Assembly: GCA_964036155.1 (NCBI GenBank)
Contig: OZ038422.1
Span: forward strand, 86,575,201 to 86,639,200
Reading direction: 5' to 3'
DNA length: 64,000 nt
DNA from: Diploscapter coronatus
Lineage: Eukaryota; Nematoda; Chromadorea; Rhabditida; Rhabditidae
Every line of letters begins with the position of its first letter. Within the stretch, counting starts at the first letter, position 1. The translations under genes and the position numbers were made by a program. The notes under the pieces were generated by a model. That model was not told the DNA's origin, searched no databases, and saw nothing but the letters and a program-made list of their open reading frames with translations. Shown in pieces: positions 22,615 to 35,200 of this stretch.

Positions 22615-22990
22615 TGTTGCAGCCATGCAACTTATAATGCTGCATTTTCCCAAACACCTGGAAATGTATTTTTAACCTTTGTGGCTGACTTGATATTATG
22701 CTACATTGCCACATTTCAATTAAGCCCACTTGAAGTGCCTCGTGCCCATTTTTGGCAATATATAACAAATTAACCGAATGTCGGGGACAAACCCCCTACT
22801 GTGCCTTCATCACAATCTTGCGATGATGCTTTCTCAGGACTCTCATTAGTTGGCCCTATATCGTCCCCTATATAAACGTAGAAAACTAGCTTTCGTTCTC
22901 TTCAACATTTTGTCTTTTTGTGATCAACGATTTTAATTATCGTATATTCATCTATTGCTGGAAAATAAGGAATTTGAAATAAAAAAAAAG
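22615..22990 (+). mobile_element. LTR-like sequence (solo LTR or 3' LTR of a second element)
   Basis: Begins TGTTGCAGCCATGCAACT, the same terminus as the BEL/Pao LTR. It contains a CCTATATAAACG TATA box near 22870 preceded by LTR-like flanks and followed by a start-like TTCGTTCTCTTCAACATTTT. Outside the terminus it does not match the other two LTRs, so it is a different subfamily. The right edge is not visible. Confidence 0.45.
22866..22876 (+). promoter_or_regulatory. TATA box in LTR-like sequence
   Basis: CCCTATATAAA at the position relative to the LTR start expected of a retrotransposon promoter. Confidence 0.45.
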
Positions 22991-23286
22991 AATAATTAGT
23001 AATAATTGTATATCTCACTTATATATTTACTATGAAGTACATAATTTATTTGTAGCATCATATTTATTCATATATTTAACCTATGCATTCGATTATGAAA
23101 TACTAATAAGTTTATTATTAAATAGTTACGTTTATTTATTTGGAAAAGTACAGGAGAGGTAATATTGAGAATTGACTCAACGATTTCCATAAGTACTAAA
23201 TTCGGAAAATGTTAATAAAAATTGAAAAATATTTATTGATTTGCTAAATTTATACACTAGTATGAAAAGAAGACACGATTTTTGCA

Positions 23287-23632
23287 GATATGTCGGATTA
23301 ATGCTCCGAGTAAAATTTTTATGCAGGAAGGCCATCAGGAATGTAAACAAGACTCGTGAAGGAAAAATAAACCTAAAAATCACAAAAATCCGTCATCCAA
23401 AATGAACACGTTTTCACAAACGAAATATTGCTTGTGCGTGGTTGTGTGGTTATTTTATTGTGATTTTTTTTTGCATAGAGCCACTTTATCAGGTTTATCA
23501 TCAATCTAGATAGGATTTTTTTTCGAGAGATTTGAGGCTTGAAGGGTATTTCTTTCTCAAATTTTCTGTTTCAAACTACCATATTTCTACCAAAAATGCA
23601 TTTTTGCAAAGAACCGGAGCTTGGAGGCCCTA
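23287..23632. repeat. Dispersed repeat family C, copy 2
   Basis: About 345 bp matching 42815-43150, in the same orientation. It starts GATATGTCGGATTAATG, passes AAAAATCCGTCATCCAAAAT, GCATAGAGCCA and ATCTAGATAGG, and ends TTTTTGCAAAGAACCGGAG. No terminal inverted repeats or coding frame. Confidence 0.75.
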
Positions 23633-23646
23633 CATATCCATTTAAA

Positions 23647-25833
23647 TTACACAGACTTTAACAAATTAGAAAGAACAATTCCCGTAAACAGTATAGCACC
23701 CATCTTCTGATTCGACTTAAATTTCGCTGCACAATCTGAAGCATTTTTTAGGTCCGCCGAGCCGATTTGCCATATTAAGTGAGAAGCAGTCGCTAAACAT
23801 TTAACTGTTAATTAAACTAATAATTTCTCTAGTTCTAAATATTATTATACTATTGGGCTATGATATGAGATATAATTATCATATAAAAATTCGAATAAAA
23901 TATTATGGGATTGAGCCTAGGAGAGGAGAGTTGCAAAGAGTGTGCAGGATCTACTTTTTCACACTCGATGATACCTGCGGCTCCCAGGAAGTATGGCCAA
24001 GTTTGATCAGTGATTAATCCAGTAGTAATTAATCCTGTAAAACAACCAAATCCAAATCCAGAGAGCCATTTTTTGGTGTTTTCTCCGAATTTTAGCGCAG
24101 TTGATTTAACACCGATCATAAGATCGTCGGAAATATCCTAAATTAGTACTCTTTTATTTTGTTATATTTTAAGTGTCTAAAATTTTCAATTTACCTGATG
24201 CGCATATATCGTATCGTAAATTACGGTATGGCAAATATTCGAGAAATACAGTGGCAATATCAGATAGAATTTTTCACTAGGCATCATATGAGCCCAGGCA
24301 ATTAAAGTGCCGTAATTTAGTGTAGCGCCTGTAATTACGATTTATTACAGCAATTAACTATTTAATTAGGGCTAAAATTCTATTTACGCTGAATGTACTT
24401 TAATCAGTATCTATGTGTTAGCTTTTTAGAGCCTGTTTTATCTTTGTAATTTATTTTATATCAAAGGTACCATGGCTTGGCGTTAATCATTTTTGACAGT
24501 GTTACTTGCTTTCTCGTGTTATTAGTTGCTTTAAATGGTGCTAATTGGTCTCCAATTAATGGAACTGTTGATTTAATTATTCTACTTATCAACTTAATTA
24601 CCCAGCACTATCTGAGGCCAATAGGTGTATCGTTTCGCTAATGGGTAGCTAATTACTAGTAGCATTGAAGAAGCACCGACTGCGACGCTATAATTGACGA
24701 TAATTAGGATAATTAAACTGGTCACGCTGATTACCTGAACCAATTAAGTTGAAGCAGTATAGCTAATGACGATGATAATAATACTGATAAAAGTGCGGTG
24801 GCTTGAACCATAGATAAGGTACCGCTCGATAAGGGTCGGTCTTTCGTTCTCGCTACCTAAATTTTCAAATTGTTAAGACGTGTTCTTTGTAAGAATCGAG
24901 TTTGCCGCGATACAAACTTATGCAATTGCGCTCTCTTGATTTCCCATGTTATTTCCAGCGAATTGTAGTGCAGCTAAGTATAAACGTCCCTTTCGGAAAT
25001 CTGTATCACGGCAAACTCGATTCTTATAAAGTGCCATAGTCGATTACGTTCGATAAAACGCCGTAACTCTTAAATTTGTTTAAGCCTCCCCCACCTTTTT
25101 ATCGAACTCCTTGTCCCACATATCATTGATGACACATCCGGATGATCTCATTAAGAACGATCCCGCCCCAAATAAGGATAACAAATAAAGTGAAGGTAAA
25201 TCCCCCGAGGGAGTCGCCAATGCGATAGACCAAGCGCTTGGCCAGAATAAAAGCCAGGTACCTAAATTGCCATATTATTTTCATTAGATTTTCAAAAATC
25301 TAAATCTAAAATAAGGAACGGAAAATTAAAATTTAGAAATCCAGAAATCTGTATTTATTTAGGAAGCAAAAAATTAGATGTAAGAATAAAATACACTAGA
25401 ATATAGATTAGAAGCCCACGATTTTTGTTATTTGGTGGGTCTTTATTATTGGTTTTACAATAAACTGCAGCTAGGATACTTTGATTTAGATTAATTTAAA
25501 CTTAAAAGATATTTATTTTTGAAGAAGTTTTTTTAGTTAAATTTTTACCTGTAGGTTTGTCAACCCGCATAATTTGAAGGTAGGGTTTTATCGAATTAGG
25601 CGATTTCTCGACGATTTCAGCGGCTTTGGGTAGAGAATGCGAATTTCTGTCGAGTGAAATTAGGGATACTGAAGAATTAAATATGCTTCAAGAAAATCGA
25701 AGTTAATGAAATTATGATTTTTAATGATAGACGACTGTTTGGCTTACTTACCTCTATGCATTTCCAAAATCTCAAATTTCATCCTCCTGAATTTTCGAAA
25801 ATTTCGAATCTGACCCAATCCGATTTTCAGCAT
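23647..25833 (-). CDS. coq-2: 4-hydroxybenzoate polyprenyltransferase, mitochondrial (COQ2)
   Basis: About 335 residues in eight exons. COQ2 attaches the polyprenyl tail to 4-hydroxybenzoate in ubiquinone synthesis, in the inner mitochondrial membrane. Exon 1 (ATG 25833) encodes a basic, amphipathic head ([17 protein letters not shown]) suited to mitochondrial import. Later exons read [20 protein letters not shown], then [14 protein letters not shown], the first Asp-rich motif that binds prenyl diphosphate via magnesium, then [12 protein letters not shown] and [33 protein letters not shown] is the second Asp-rich motif. The final exon ([14 protein letters not shown]) ends at 23647. All catalytic motifs are intact and the length is typical. 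It starts about 220 bp after the TTC27 stop with a candidate trans-splice acceptor, so it may be the downstream gene of an operon. A TIR element sits in the third intron. Confidence 0.93.
24886..25030. mobile_element. TIR element (MITE) in a COQ2 intron
   Basis: 145 bp with nearly perfect 28-29 bp terminal inverted repeats: TTTGTAAGAATCGAGTTTGC on the left and the complement of GCAAACTCGATTCTTATAAA on the right. No coding frame. It is the cleanest TIR pair among the short elements. Confidence 0.85.
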
Positions 25834-25846
25834 TTCGATTAGTCAA

Positions 25847-25848
25847 CT
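25847..25848 (-). promoter_or_regulatory. Candidate trans-splice acceptor of COQ2
   Basis: On the minus strand ATTTGGATTTAG precedes the ATG by 13 bases, after a T-rich stretch. With the TTC27 stop only about 220 bp upstream, this fits an operon-internal spliced-leader acceptor. Confidence 0.4.
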
Positions 25849-26053
25849 AAATCCAAATTAAAAAATAAAATAAACAAATTAAACAGAAATTTGCGTATGC
25901 TTGAAATGCAGTATTTGTTTTCAAAAATTAAATTATAAAGAAAATTTTCATTTAGCAACAATCAAATCAACAATTTGAAAAAAAAATCAACAAATGAAGT
26001 AAAATTGATCGTATTTTTAGAAGATAAGTAAAAATACGATAAATTAGACTTTT

Positions 26054-29000
26054 CTAAGTTTCAAGCTCCTCGATTTTTTGCCGGACTTGTTTGAGATGTT
26101 CCTCGAAATTTTCGTCCTTCAAATTATCGCCCGCCTCTTTTTTCCGCTTCTCCAAATTCGATTCCAGCGTGTTCAGCGCCATTTTCGAACGGAATTTGGC
26201 CTAAAATGTGATATTTTATAAGCTTCAGAATTTTAAATATAGAATTTTGCCATTAGAATAAAAGGTCTCACTTCAAATTATACGCTTCATAGTTTTCGAG
26301 TTAAAATTCTTATTTCTTAAAAGAGTGATATACGCAATTTCCTCTACCTCTCTCGCTTTTCTCTATTTTCAATACACGATCTTTCATTTCGTTTGATCAG
26401 AACAATATAATATAATCCGAAGTTTTTTCTTTCAAAAATTACCTGTTTCAACGCATCCTCGGAGCCCTTAATTTTCGCGAGTTGAACTCGTTCTTCAGCC
26501 AACAGAAATTGCAGTTTCACCACTTGGTCGATGGGCGTTTCCTAGAAAATAAATAAATGGAATACAGTAATCCTCGATTTGAAAGGTCTTTTACAAAGAT
26601 TTATCGAAGACCCCCTTTTAAAATTCCTTGAAAATAAAAGACTCGGGTTTAAAGTTTTAGCGTTCTTCTATACAAATGTTAATAGAAGATCCCCCTTTTT
26701 AAAATAATTTAGAAATAAAAGACCCGAGTCGAAAATTTGAAAGTCTAATATTTTACCTGTTCAGAATTCATCGCCGTGATGGCCCTTTCCAGAAGTTGGA
26801 CGTATTTTTCGAATTCCGTGATTTGAGACGGCGATTCATCGGAGGGCTTTTTCAGCAGAGCGTATTGCAGCCAGGCCTGGAAAATGAGTTTTGTTGTTTA
26901 GTTCCAAAGGGAAAAATCCGACTTCGCAAAATTTGGATTCGCAGAAAAATAGCACATCATTTCGAGAGAGTAAAAGAGCATGTCGTCTTTCACTCTCTCA
27001 ACACAATACTATTTTTGCGAGTTGAGTTTTGAGAAGTCTGGGAAAAATTCGAAAATTATTCATTTCGAGAGAAAGTTTAGCTGGGTTAAGTTAGAAGCGT
27101 AGATGAAATTTCTAATGTCTATACGCAAAGAACTATCATTCTTTTATTTTCAAATTTTCGTTGACTAATTTTTGAAACATTATAAAAATCTCACCTTCCA
27201 CGACAAATTTTGCGTTGAGCTGACTCTTCCGTACAGCTTGATCAACTCGTTTTTCAGCCGATTGCCTTCTTTGATTTCTTCCGAGGTTTGGGCCTGAAAA
27301 TGTTTCTGTTTGAAAATGAACAAAAAGATTCGAATCTATTTTTAAGAAATTTCAGGCAAATAACTTTGAATTCACTATTCATTTAGATATTTAGCTAGTT
27401 TGTCTCCGTGCGAAATTACTGTCTATATAAGTAAGGGAAAGTTATTTAGAAGTCAGTTATGGTTTGTTTGGATGCTCGACCTAAAATTTGAGACTTTCTA
27501 TCTACATTATTGATTGTTCTAGTATGGTAGCAAAAATAATGGATGCATAGTTTCTTCGAACTTTTTAAATGCTATAATTATAATTAATAATGCTGTATTA
27601 ATATAAAAATTTACTAAGAAGGATAGGCTAAGAAAATTAAAATAAATAAATGACTACCTTTGCTTCTCGATTCAAGGTCTCTTTCGCGAGAATCTCCAGA
27701 ACTTCGTCGTCTTTCTGTTTTCTCTTCAAATCGAGTAACCGGTGGAAGGCGATTATGGCCTGAAATATTGCTTTTTTATTTAAAAATATTTTTGAATTCA
27801 TAGTTCTGTCTTTATTTTTAAAATTTTTACCTGCCCAATTTCACCCACATCGACGGCCAAAATCATGTAGTTTTCCCAAATGTTGGCGTGTTCGTAATTG
27901 AATTTGAGGGCTTCCTGCAAATTTGAAAAATAAACAAAATGATAAAAATAAATTCTAAAAATAGAATTAAAATTTGGCCAAATTCAACATACCTGCAAGA
28001 GCTTGAAGGCCCTCTCCTTTTGACCGGACCGAATGAAAGCTGCCGAAAGATTGTTCCAGGCTTCGAAATGGTCCGGCTCCAGGTTAACGCATCTTAAATT
28101 AACATTTCTTTTAAAAATATAGGTTCAAAATAAAACTCTTAGGGCTATGATTTTTAATGAAGTTTATTTGGCTAGCTATACACAGGGCTGTATACCCGAA
28201 AACATATTGACAAAGATCTCAATAATTTTTTAGGCTTCAAGAAATGTTGTATGAAATAAATAACAACGTAAGCCTAATCATATCGTCGACTGCGCAATAA
28301 ACATAATCAAAACTAAAATTGTATTAAATTTTTCCACATTCATCAACTCGAATGCAGACGTTGGAACATTTTTGTCGAAACCTACCTCATATAGCAAGTG
28401 ATCGCGTCCTGATAATTCTCCAACTTCCAAGCACAATGCCCAGCGTTGAACCAGACTCCCAATTGGATAGGCTGAAATCAAAGATTTCATATATCCAAAA
28501 TGGGATTTCACATATCCCCCTTCATCCAGTAAATCGAAAATACCTGTAATTCTAGACTCCTTCTCAAATGCCCATACGCCTCTTCGTATTTGTGGTTTTG
28601 CAAAAGCATGTGCCCGAGAGAACGACGAGCTCTAGCGTTTCGATCGTTGGAGATCTAAAAAGGAAAACCATGCTTCAAAATTACTGTAGTTAATGCATTT
28701 TTGAAGAAATTAACATAAAATTATAAAATTCCCCAACCTCGATAGCCTTTTCATAGTACTTCTGCTGTTGCGTGATGTCGCCCAGGTGCACGTACAGGTT
28801 CGAGTCGTTCGGTCGCTCCTCCAGAAGTCGGCAAATCAGGGATTCGGCCTGAAATTCGATGTTTCATGAGAATTTAACTCTTCATGAGTCTCTCAAGACT
28901 ATGATGCGGCTGCCATTAAATTAAAATAGTAACTATTTTTTAATATTAAAAAGCTTGCCTTCTCCAACTGCCCCATGCTCTGGTAGCACTGAATCACTTC

Positions 29001-31562
29001 GTCCCACATTTGCAAGGACTCGAATTCGAGCAGGGCCTCGGAAGTACATCCGAGAGACTTGAGAATTGCCGAATGCAGGATCCGCAACTCCCAAAATGGC
29101 AACACACCACAGGCAAGGGCCAAAGAGGCACGACGAGACAGAACATCGGAAGGTAGGGGCGTCGACTGCAACAAATTAGATTTGTTTCAAGAAAGCCTTG
29201 ATCAAATAGCGTCTTTAGAGAACAGTTGAAATTAGATTCTCTAGCGAAGAATTATTTTTAAAAATTGATAAGTTGCAAAATAATCAGTCATAAAACGATA
29301 TCTCGGTGAAGATGTTTCGGTCATATTATTGATGTTACTTATTAAATTCAAATTTCATCCAACTTTTCAGAAAATAATTTCATAAGTTTCAAAGAATCTT
29401 CAAAATGACTATCTAAAAAGAGCCACGTTTTATTCAATATCAATTCATAATCCTTTAAAAATACGGGAAGAGAAGAAAAATCTACCCCCTTCAGAAATGT
29501 TTTTTTCCAATTTCTAATCATTTATCGATTTTCCAAAATTCCAAAGAAAATTCTACCTCCTTTCCAAAATAGACGTTGACATTCTTGAGCGCCTCCGCCT
29601 GTTGGCAGGCCCTTTCGACTTTGCGATTGGAGCGCCGTTCCAATTCGCAGCGGAGCGTCAATGCCGCGCTCTGCACCGCCCAGCTACGGCGTGAGGAGAT
29701 TATCTGGAAAAAAAAAATGATTTTTTAAAATTTGATTGATATAGGAATAATGAAATCGTTTAATCTTTTGAATTTCAATTTAAGAACCCTTTTGAAGTTT
29801 ATGTAGAAATTTTGGTAGAAAATCTAAACAACAATGATCCTTCCCGAGAATTTACAAAGAAATTGTCTGTTCATTTTAGAAAAAAAATAAAACTTACCAA
29901 ATCGAGGTATGCGTTGACTCTTTCGAAGGTGAGTTCATCTCGCGGCTGACTTTTCATTTCCAACTGCGCCTCGAGCAGCAAGCAGGCCAATTGGAGGGCG
30001 GAAAGTTGGCCGGATTCGGCCTCCCTCTTGACACCGTCGGAAGAGGCTAGTTCAACCTGGAATCTTCGATTTTTATCCTATGTTTTTATTCTTTCATTTT
30101 TAATATATACAAATTTCACAATTTAATTAATGAACTTTAGAACAGAAAATTATGCAAATGTCACTAGAAAGTATTGTCGATGATCGAAATCTGGGAGGTC
30201 GAAAACGAGAGGGAAAGAATGATTTTAGGCTAGTCTCTCTCCTTTTCGCGTGCTATTTCTCGATTTTCTAGTCACTAAGAATAGCTGCGTCCCATTTTGC
30301 ACACCTCCCAGATTTCGGCATTAGCAATACTAGTTTTGTCAAAAATGCTATCAAATGAAGTTTTCTCTGAAATTTACCTTCTCCAAAAGCGTGTCGTCGT
30401 TCAGAACACAATTTGGCGGCAGGTCTTCATCCGCTTCAAGCGCTGAATCACTCGAACTTTCCGTTGAAACCTGGAAAAAAAACACCTCATGTTAAAATTG
30501 AACACTGATATAATGGGGGGATTTTCATTGAAAAGGCAAAAATTATAGGACGAAAAATGCTGAAACTTCGGTTATTCGACTTGAAGAATTCGCATTTTTT
30601 TTTAATTATTTAGAGCAAACACCCCATCAGTAGTATTAAAAGGAAGAGACTAAATGAAGATTTACAACAAAATTCTGAAGCCTACCGTATCCAGAACAAG
30701 CTGGGCTAACTCTTTCTGCTGGAATCGGGTGCGTTTTCCCAATCTTCCGACTAATTCCGACTTCAGGCCGCATTTTTCGGTGGCCAATCTGACAAATTCA
30801 AAATTTACCTTTAGAAATTAAAAAATTATATCATCAAGCATTTTTTAAATAACTTACTTCAAAAACTCGGCAGCTTTATTGAATTCCCGATAGAATAGGG
30901 CTGCCTGTGTTTGTTCGAGGTGAAACTGAGCCGAATTTTCGGCGTCGAGTCGCGAAAAATCGACTTTTTGCGAGAAATCCTCGATCTTCGCTTTCAACTC
31001 GATGGAAGGCTCGCTCAAAAGGCGCTGAAGCAGGAAGTTGTACCTGAAAAAATCAATAGATTTCAAGATTTTGAATAAAATTGTGTAGTTTAAGAACGAT
31101 ATGTTAGTTCTTTCGTCTAACACGCACAAAATAAAGATAAAAATAGGCGAATAGTAGAAAGAACGATAATTAGAGGTTAAAAAACAAACCAACTCACCGA
31201 AATTTCTGTAGAGCGTCCAAACCGTTTCCCGCCTCAGATTCCAAGATAGACCGAGCTCGCTTCATCCCAGTCAGACCTCTCGTCAACCAGAACGTCTTCA
31301 GAAGCCCAACCTCGATCGGGTCATCGTCACTCAACGTTGAGGATTCTCAATTTCTATCGTGATCTATGCAATAGTGGGCATTTTTCTTATCAAAAATACT
31401 AATCAATAGTCTCGATTGTTTTTTATTCCGTATGAAAATGTCGAATAACATAGGATGATCCCGATAAAAAACTAAGTACCTGCTCCTGAAGCCCCACAGA
31501 AATTGGCGAGCACGACATCTTTCAGCAGATTGTTAAAATCGTCTACCGTATCCTCAGGCATG
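26054..31562 (-). CDS. trd-1: Tetratricopeptide repeat protein, TTC27 homologue
   Basis: Roughly 700-800 residues in about 16 exons. Start [20 protein letters not shown] (ATG 31562); stop at 26054 after QKIEELET. The C-terminal half carries tandem TPRs that match TTC27: [58 protein letters not shown] and [18 protein letters not shown]. Before them come [20 protein letters not shown] and [19 protein letters not shown]. TPRs are protein-interaction scaffolds. TTC27 is an essential conserved eukaryotic protein linked to RNA polymerase assembly and ribosome-biogenesis chaperoning, but its exact role is not settled. The last exon is a Lys/Glu-rich tail ([17 protein letters not shown]), probably coiled coil. 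Introns carry two foldback elements (26918-27040 and 30185-30318). It lies between TBP and COQ2, all on the same strand. Confidence 0.9.
26918..27040. mobile_element. Foldback element, family G copy 2
   Basis: About 123 bp in a TTC27 intron. Left CCGACTTCGCAAAATTTGGA, right complement of AGTTTTGAGAAGTCTGG. The interior has GCAGAAAAATAG, then GAGAGAGTAAAAGAGC with its opposing CACTCTCTC arm. Confidence 0.65.
30185..30318. mobile_element. TIR element in a TTC27 intron
   Basis: Ends CGAAATCTGGGAGGTC and its complement in CACACCTCCCAGATTTCGG. About 134 bp. The interior has GCGTGCTATTTCTCG, the shared hairpin core. Confidence 0.7.
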
Positions 31563-32298
31563 CTGTAGAATCTGAAAATTTAACGTCATCATAAAAATTG
31601 ATAAATCAATAAAAATCGATAACAAAGAGTTCAAAACTCAAATTTTTCTAAAAATTAAAAATCACAAAAATATTTATTCGAGAGAAACATTTTAAAGGTT
31701 ACGATAACAAAAACGCGTAGGTGTTAAAAGAGGAAAAATAGTAATTCGAAACCACCCGTTGAGCTGAGAAAAGAGTAATAAAATAACGATTTTAAGAAGA
31801 TTCAATTTTGCGATGAGTCCAAAAACTAGAACGGTTAATTTCTATCTCATTTGTAATTTTAGCTGAATCACAGTGCTTGACAACTAAAAAAGTCGAATTT
31901 GAAAATTCAGGCTATACTTTCTTTCGAAATCCTAAATTTTCAAATCCTTTCAAATTTCAAATTCTAAACGGAATGGGGGAAGGAATAACAATTACCATAC
32001 CCCTAAACAATTTCAGGATTACGGTAGGAAAACAACTTTTGCTCATTATGTCTGTTGAAGTAAAAAGAAAACAAATTATATTCAAAATAAAGTCATTTTA
32101 AGTACGATTTTAAAGTTACAGTATATCAAAGTTATAGCTTTTTGGAAAGTTCACAACCATAAATAAAAAATAATCAAGGGAAAAATACATGAACTCAACA
32201 GAAAGCTTTTAAAGTGGGCGGGGCTAAAAATTACCGTATCCCTTGGAAAAGAAAGGGGCGTGGTCGAAATACTACCGTATTTCAAAATGGAACGTGGC
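31563..32298. other. Spacer between TBP and TTC27
   Basis: AT-rich, about 740 bp. No gene or clear repeat seen. The plus-strand open frame 31877-32101 has no splice context or family resemblance. Confidence 0.5.
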
Positions 32299-35200
32299 TT
32301 ATTTCTTGAAGCCCTTGAGGATGGGGTAGATCTGATTGAAGGCGTCATCGATTTCCTTCTTGAATTTGGCTCCGGTGATCACGACCTGAAATTTGAAACA
32401 TTTAGTTAGATACGCTTCAAATTTCATTATTTTATGATTATCATTGCGCTATGGTTCCGGTATATCAAATAACAAAAATCTTTTAAAAATTCAGCTAGAA
32501 TACAAACTTTCGCGAACTTCGTGAAAATAATAATAATGTATGTTTCGAATTTTTAACCATTTACTCATAAATTACCGGTAATGCATCTTTAAGGGTCTGT
32601 AAATATTTCAAATTCAATAAACTCCTACCTTTCCACTGACGAAGATAAGCAGGACGACGCGGGGTTTGACCATTCTGTAATAAATTCCAAATTTTCCTCA
32701 GACTTAAAGTTAGCATTTTCAGTGAGTTTTACATATGAAAATGGTTAGTTTTAAAACTCTAATTAAACTATTCTCCATTGTCCGCGAGATGAGCCTTTCA
32801 TATGCACTCTGTCTATGAGTCGCGAGCATCCCTTCCCTCCCTTTTTGCAAGGGCTTATCTCGAAGATAATGGGGAGAGTATGCTTACCTGTAAATCAATC
32901 CAGGGAAGAGCTCAGGCTCGTAGGTGGAGAATTGCTGATGCATGATGCAGAGGCCTTCCAGCTGAATGGGGAATCGCACGTCGCAAGAGCCGACCATGTT
33001 TTGCACCTGAAACATGATAAATATGCTTCAACATCTTATTTGAATAATTTCCAGCCTTGGGATGTTTTCCATTGCAAAAATTCGGTCATCATCTCTCTCG
33101 TCTCATTATTAAGGATAGTAATTGCAAACGCCGACTGGAATAGTTTACACCGCATAAGGGAGGATATTTGCAGTGGAAAGCGTCTGATAGTTTCGAAATT
33201 TAGAAAGATCGTCCCTTCTGCTTTGATATCGAAGTGAAATGAGACATTTGAAAGATTTTGGGTAAATGCGCTTCAGAAGAAATAACCGATAAAATGAGAT
33301 TCAAGCTTAAAATGGCGTAGTCTTGAAGGCAATTTAGAGCAAAATAATTCCGAAAAATGGAATACACCTCAAAATATTTCATAAATCATGCAAATCTCAT
33401 TCTAAATGCTTATATATTGAATTTGGCATTCTAAAAATGTTGTCATTTTTTACATGTGCTGCCAAATGTTTCAGAAAATAAATAAATAAACGTTTGGCTA
33501 AGCACTTCAATGTTCCAACTCTAGAATAGAGAGATAATTTTCAAAATTTCAATTTATACCTTAAACTCGGTGAATTTGGCGTTGAATCCGAGTTTCTGAA
33601 CGATTCTCGCATATTTCCTAGCGGCCAGCCTGCTCGCTTCTTCCGACTTCGCGCCTGTGCACACCATTTTGCCAGAGCTGAAAATTGGAATTTAAGCAAT
33701 TTTTTAATGAATGCTGACTGAAAATTCGTAAGAGCGCGTTCATTCTCCGCTCACGAGAGTGTGAGCAAAAAGCGATAGCACACAAGGCTGAGAGGAAAAG
33801 TGCATGTTTTCTTTGCGTCTCTCACACTCGCGTGTTATTTCTTATTAGCTCACGTGGACGTTAGTGGAGTATGAGCGCGCCCTAATAGTATCATTTTATT
33901 CGTACAAAATTTATAGGAAATTTCTTGAAACCTATTAAAAATATCATCAGATTTCCGAGAACCTAAAAAACAAATACCTGAAAATGAGCGCCGTCGTCCG
34001 CGGCTCGCGAATTCGCATGATGACGGCGGCGAAACGCTTCGGATTGTACTCGGCGTTTCGCGCGTGCAGTGCGATTTTCTTCAGATCTAGAGGCACGCCT
34101 GGAAAAACACGTATGAAAATTTTAAAACGCTTCTATGATTTTGCAAATTTTAGCACAAAATTCAATATTTAACCCAAAGTGTGAATCGCGTGGTCTTAGA
34201 AAAATGTCAAAAAGAATATGGCTAATTTATTTCAAACGTCGTTAAATGTCTCGATATTTAATTTGCGACTGTTTGAGTTGAACAAAAAAGAGTGCAGAAT
34301 ATGTTTCAAAAATGTTCTAATTTTCTTAAAAAATAGCATTACCTGATTCTTTTGTTGATTACCCTTTTAAAAAAGTAAAATTTGGACTTTACCGAGATTG
34401 ACCGTACTGACGATGTTCTGGAGAGTAGGCATAGGGATGTCGAGGGTAGCGGGGGTCTGGAAATTGAAGTTTATTTTAAAATAAAGATTTATGTAGCTTG
34501 AATAAAATTATCTCCGTTTCCCCATAAATTGCAACTTTTTAGCACTTCTCTACGTTTTCTCAGCCGGCAGTCTGTCTCTCACACTTATCGCCCAAGACAA
34601 AAGTAATATAACTCGCTATCCACTACATTACGCTACCGTATGAAGGGGGAGACACGTTTCCTATTAAAATGCGTTTGAACAGTGTCGACTAGAGAGCATT
34701 AAAATGTCGAAATTATAGACACACACGGGTAGTACCTGAGGCATCATAGCCGCTGGTAGGTTGCTAGCGGGCATCTGAATGCCGTCCCTGACGTAGTGAT
34801 CGGAGACGAGAGGCGTCATCGGAACGGCCAAATTCGGTCCGACAGAGCCGGGATTCATGTCCTAAACATGTCTTTTGAATAAGTTTCGAAAATGGTTCAA
34901 ATAAATCCAAGGAAATTTCGAGAATATAATTTTATAATTCTTTTTGAATTTATATTTAATCTGAACACCAAAATAATGATTTTGATGAGAAAATTTCAGA
35001 GCTTAGAGTGTATTCACTAAAAACGAATACGTTTCGACAATTGGCGTAAATCTCATAAAAATTTTATCTGATTTTAAATTTGTTGTTTATTTTCAAAAGG
35101 AACTATCTAACCGCGAACACGCTTCCAGGTCCGCCTCCCACATTAATGACCGAAGACGGGTTGATGTTGAGGTTCATGCCCATGTTCGACTGGGGTCCGC

